This document shows positions 62,689-64,000 of a DNA stretch of 64,000 nt, piece after piece (the first letter of the stretch is position 1; every line of letters begins with the position of its first letter). A program made the position numbers and the translations under genes. A model generated the notes under the pieces. The model ran no database searches. It was not told where the DNA came from and was given only the letters and a program-made list of their open reading frames with translations. The DNA comes from CAWKEY01 sp963696315 (GTDB lineage: Bacteria > Pseudomonadota > Gammaproteobacteria > Methylococcales > Methylomonadaceae). The stretch spans positions 1-64,000 of the forward strand of contig CAVOJU010000024.1 in NCBI GenBank assembly GCA_963696315.1, in the 5' to 3' direction.

Positions 62689-63549
62689 CTAATAACGCTC
62701 TTTCATGAACATGAGGGCTTTTCTAGCCAAATCATCGGAGTCGTGCCAGAGATTACGCCAGACACAGAGCGTATTGGACAGGTTAGGATCAACCACTTCG
62801 GATGAAAACGACTCAAATGTGATGGGGCCTTGGTAATTGATTTTCTTTAGTGCGCCAAAGAATTTATCGAAATCGACATTGCCAGTGCCCAAATAACCAC
62901 GATGGCTTTCGCCAATATGCACATAACCCAGCCGGTCTTTTGCAGCCAAGACGGATTTCTCCATACCATCTTCTTCGATGTTCATATGATAGGTATCCAA
63001 GTGCAAATAAGCGTTTGGGCGATTCACTTCATCCAGGAAAGTTAAGCCTTCAATGCCAGTGTTCATGATATTGGTCTCATATCGGTTCACGACTTCAAGG
63101 TCAATATTGATGCCTTTATCCGCTGCGTAGTCCGCTAGTCGCTGCATCGCGGCAATGGAATTGGCCCGATTTTCTTTCGATGCTGGTCCCGGATATTTGC
63201 CTAACGCACAATAGATAACACCACAAAGTTCTGTTCCGCCAATGGCGTAAAGCACATCGGTTGCTTTACGCAGCAGTTCGTCGCCCTTAGCAACAATAGC
63301 TGGATAAGTACTGGTGACATCGGTATTGGCTGACAAGCCAAGTGATGCGTGCGCGCGGAGGTTAAATTCCTGCAGCAAATCCTTGGTCAATGTTACATCC
63401 ACTTTCCAGGGATCTAACAGGGCAATTTCAATATAGTCATAGCCTGCCCGGGCCGCCCCGCTGATAGCTTTTCGCGCGCCCTCGGGTGTCCAATCCCCCG
63501 ACCAAACCAGTGCGTGACCGCCGTATTCCAAAGATTTTGAAAATGTCAT
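62689..63549 (-). CDS. Sugar-phosphate isomerase/epimerase-like TIM barrel (D-tagatose/psicose 3-epimerase type)
   Basis: A 286-residue AP-endonuclease-2-like TIM barrel. The metal ligands of ketose 3-epimerases are visible: Glu in IDLEVVNRYETN, Asp in LHLDTYHMNIEEDG, His in GYVHIGESHRGYLGTGNVDF and Glu in ITFESFSSEVV. YIEIALLDPW and CGVIYCALGKY line the pocket. It probably epimerises a free or phosphorylated ketose; the exact sugar is unknown. It is the first gene of a two-gene operon with the esterase. Confidence 0.9.
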   Translation of the reverse strand: MTFSKSLEYGGHALVWSGDWTPEGARKAISGAARAGYDYIEIALLDPWKVDVTLTKDLLQEFNLRAHASLGLSANTDVTSTYPAIVAKGDELLRKATDVLYAIGGTELCGVIYCALGKYPGPASKENRANSIAAMQRLADYAADKGINIDLEVVNRYETNIMNTGIEGLTFLDEVNRPNAYLHLDTYHMNIEEDGMEKSVLAAKDRLGYVHIGESHRGYLGTGNVDFDKFFGALKKINYQGPITFESFSSEVVDPNLSNTLCVWRNLWHDSDDLARKALMFMKERY

Positions 63550-63639
63550 AACCCGATTCCTTTTTTATTCGACTGAGATTTGAAGTGAATTTGATTCTAA
63601 GGCAAGCAACTTAACAGTTGCAATGCTAATCAGTCATTT

Positions 63640-63942
63640 TTGGCCGGGCAAGCATCACAACACAGTCGAGGGCATCAGCCTCATCACGTTTTCATATACG
63701 TAGTCTATGGCCAGCACCTTCCTTTCAACTTTCGTGTGTACGACAAGCCAGAAAACAAGACCAAAAACAATTATTTCCAGAACCTGCTGGACGAGGTGTT
63801 GGCTTGGGGGCTTGAGCCGGATATGGTGACCGGGGACAGTTGTTTCAGCGGCCTAGACAACCTGAAACGGATAAAAAACCATTATTTTGCCGCGCTTTGT
63901 GCTTATGTCCTGAGACAGAAACTCGGTGCCATGGCGTTATGA
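63640..63942 (+). pseudogene. Fragment of a DDE transposase (IS4/IS701-like)
   Basis: The reading YGQHLPFNFRVYDKPENKTKNNYF followed by LDEVLAWGLEPDMVTGDSCFSGLDNLKRIKNH is the central DDE region of IS4/IS701-type transposases (second Asp in TGDS). The N-terminus is missing and the frame ends early after a diverged tail (YVLRQKLGAMAL), so only a ~100-codon remnant is left. The remaining bases to 64000 show nothing further. Confidence 0.7.
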
Positions 63943-64000
63943 AAAAATTGTTATAGCGTCCAACTGCTATGATTCAACGCCAACGTCGATGACGAAACAC

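Noticed and set aside
1..64000. tRNA, rRNA or riboswitch genes
   Set aside because: I looked for conserved cloverleaf and rRNA segments and common riboswitch cores and saw none that I could support.

Overview
The window comes from a gammaproteobacterial genome, most likely a type I (Methylobacter/Methylomonas-like) methanotroph. The basis is the gene content: ubiE-ubiJ-ubiB, rpoZ-spoT, TusE/TusB, HflKC, and above all a compact serine-cycle block (malyl-CoA lyase, malate thiokinase, serine-glyoxylate aminotransferase, hydroxypyruvate reductase). No methane monooxygenase gene is present, so the methanotroph assignment is inference. I see no rRNA, tRNA or CRISPR array.

Layout. (1) 1-5272 is visibly GC-richer and of another character: a polysaccharide-lyase-like locus broken by about eight single-base frame changes. 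It ends abruptly inside ubiE, which starts at its internal MNDLMS and lacks its first ~40 residues. This looks like an assembly join or a foreign insertion. (2) 5273-27404 is mostly housekeeping: ubiquinone biosynthesis, pgk, rpoZ-spoT-ridA-recG, ubiC, dtd, trhP, rraA, ispH, hslR, tusEB, a SugE pump, a YcgR-like c-di-GMP protein, xseA, and trkA-trkH, where trkH is split at a 7-T run. (3) 27435-34124 holds thpR and the serine-cycle genes, arranged divergently around a 449-bp control region. (4) 34125-39350 is a mosaic accessory region: an Anbu proteasome-like peptidase, an N-formylglutamate amidohydrolase-like enzyme, a transglutaminase-like protease whose tail runs into an IS end, IS3 orfA and pntB scraps, a fasciclin protein, a Uma2 nuclease and three copies of a ~75-bp double-palindrome element. 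(5) 39351-49386 contains an Hsp70-like chaperone, a class A penicillin-binding protein, RRM and cold-shock RNA-binding proteins, and an IS66-type element with clear inverted repeats and target duplication.

(6) 49387-60075 is the most interesting part: an apparent light-response locus. A CarH/LitR-type B12 photoreceptor-regulator (Wx9EH and ExHxxG motifs) is transcribed away from a run of nine same-strand genes: a sigma-70 factor, HflK, HflC, FtsH, a small membrane protein, a BLUF-PsiE fusion, a photolyase, a lipocalin and a DUF523/DUF1722 protein. The 97-bp gap between the two directions carries four copies of a TATACAA/TGTACAA-like heptamer, two of them 11 bp apart, overlying a TTGACA promoter element. 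I infer that B12-sensed and flavin-sensed light control membrane-protein quality control, DNA photorepair and envelope repair together. FtsH and the photolyase carry frame breaks here that need checking.

(7) 60428-63942 has an OFA-family transporter with its 41-residue small partner, a YqiA-like esterase, a sugar-phosphate epimerase-like protein and a transposase fragment.
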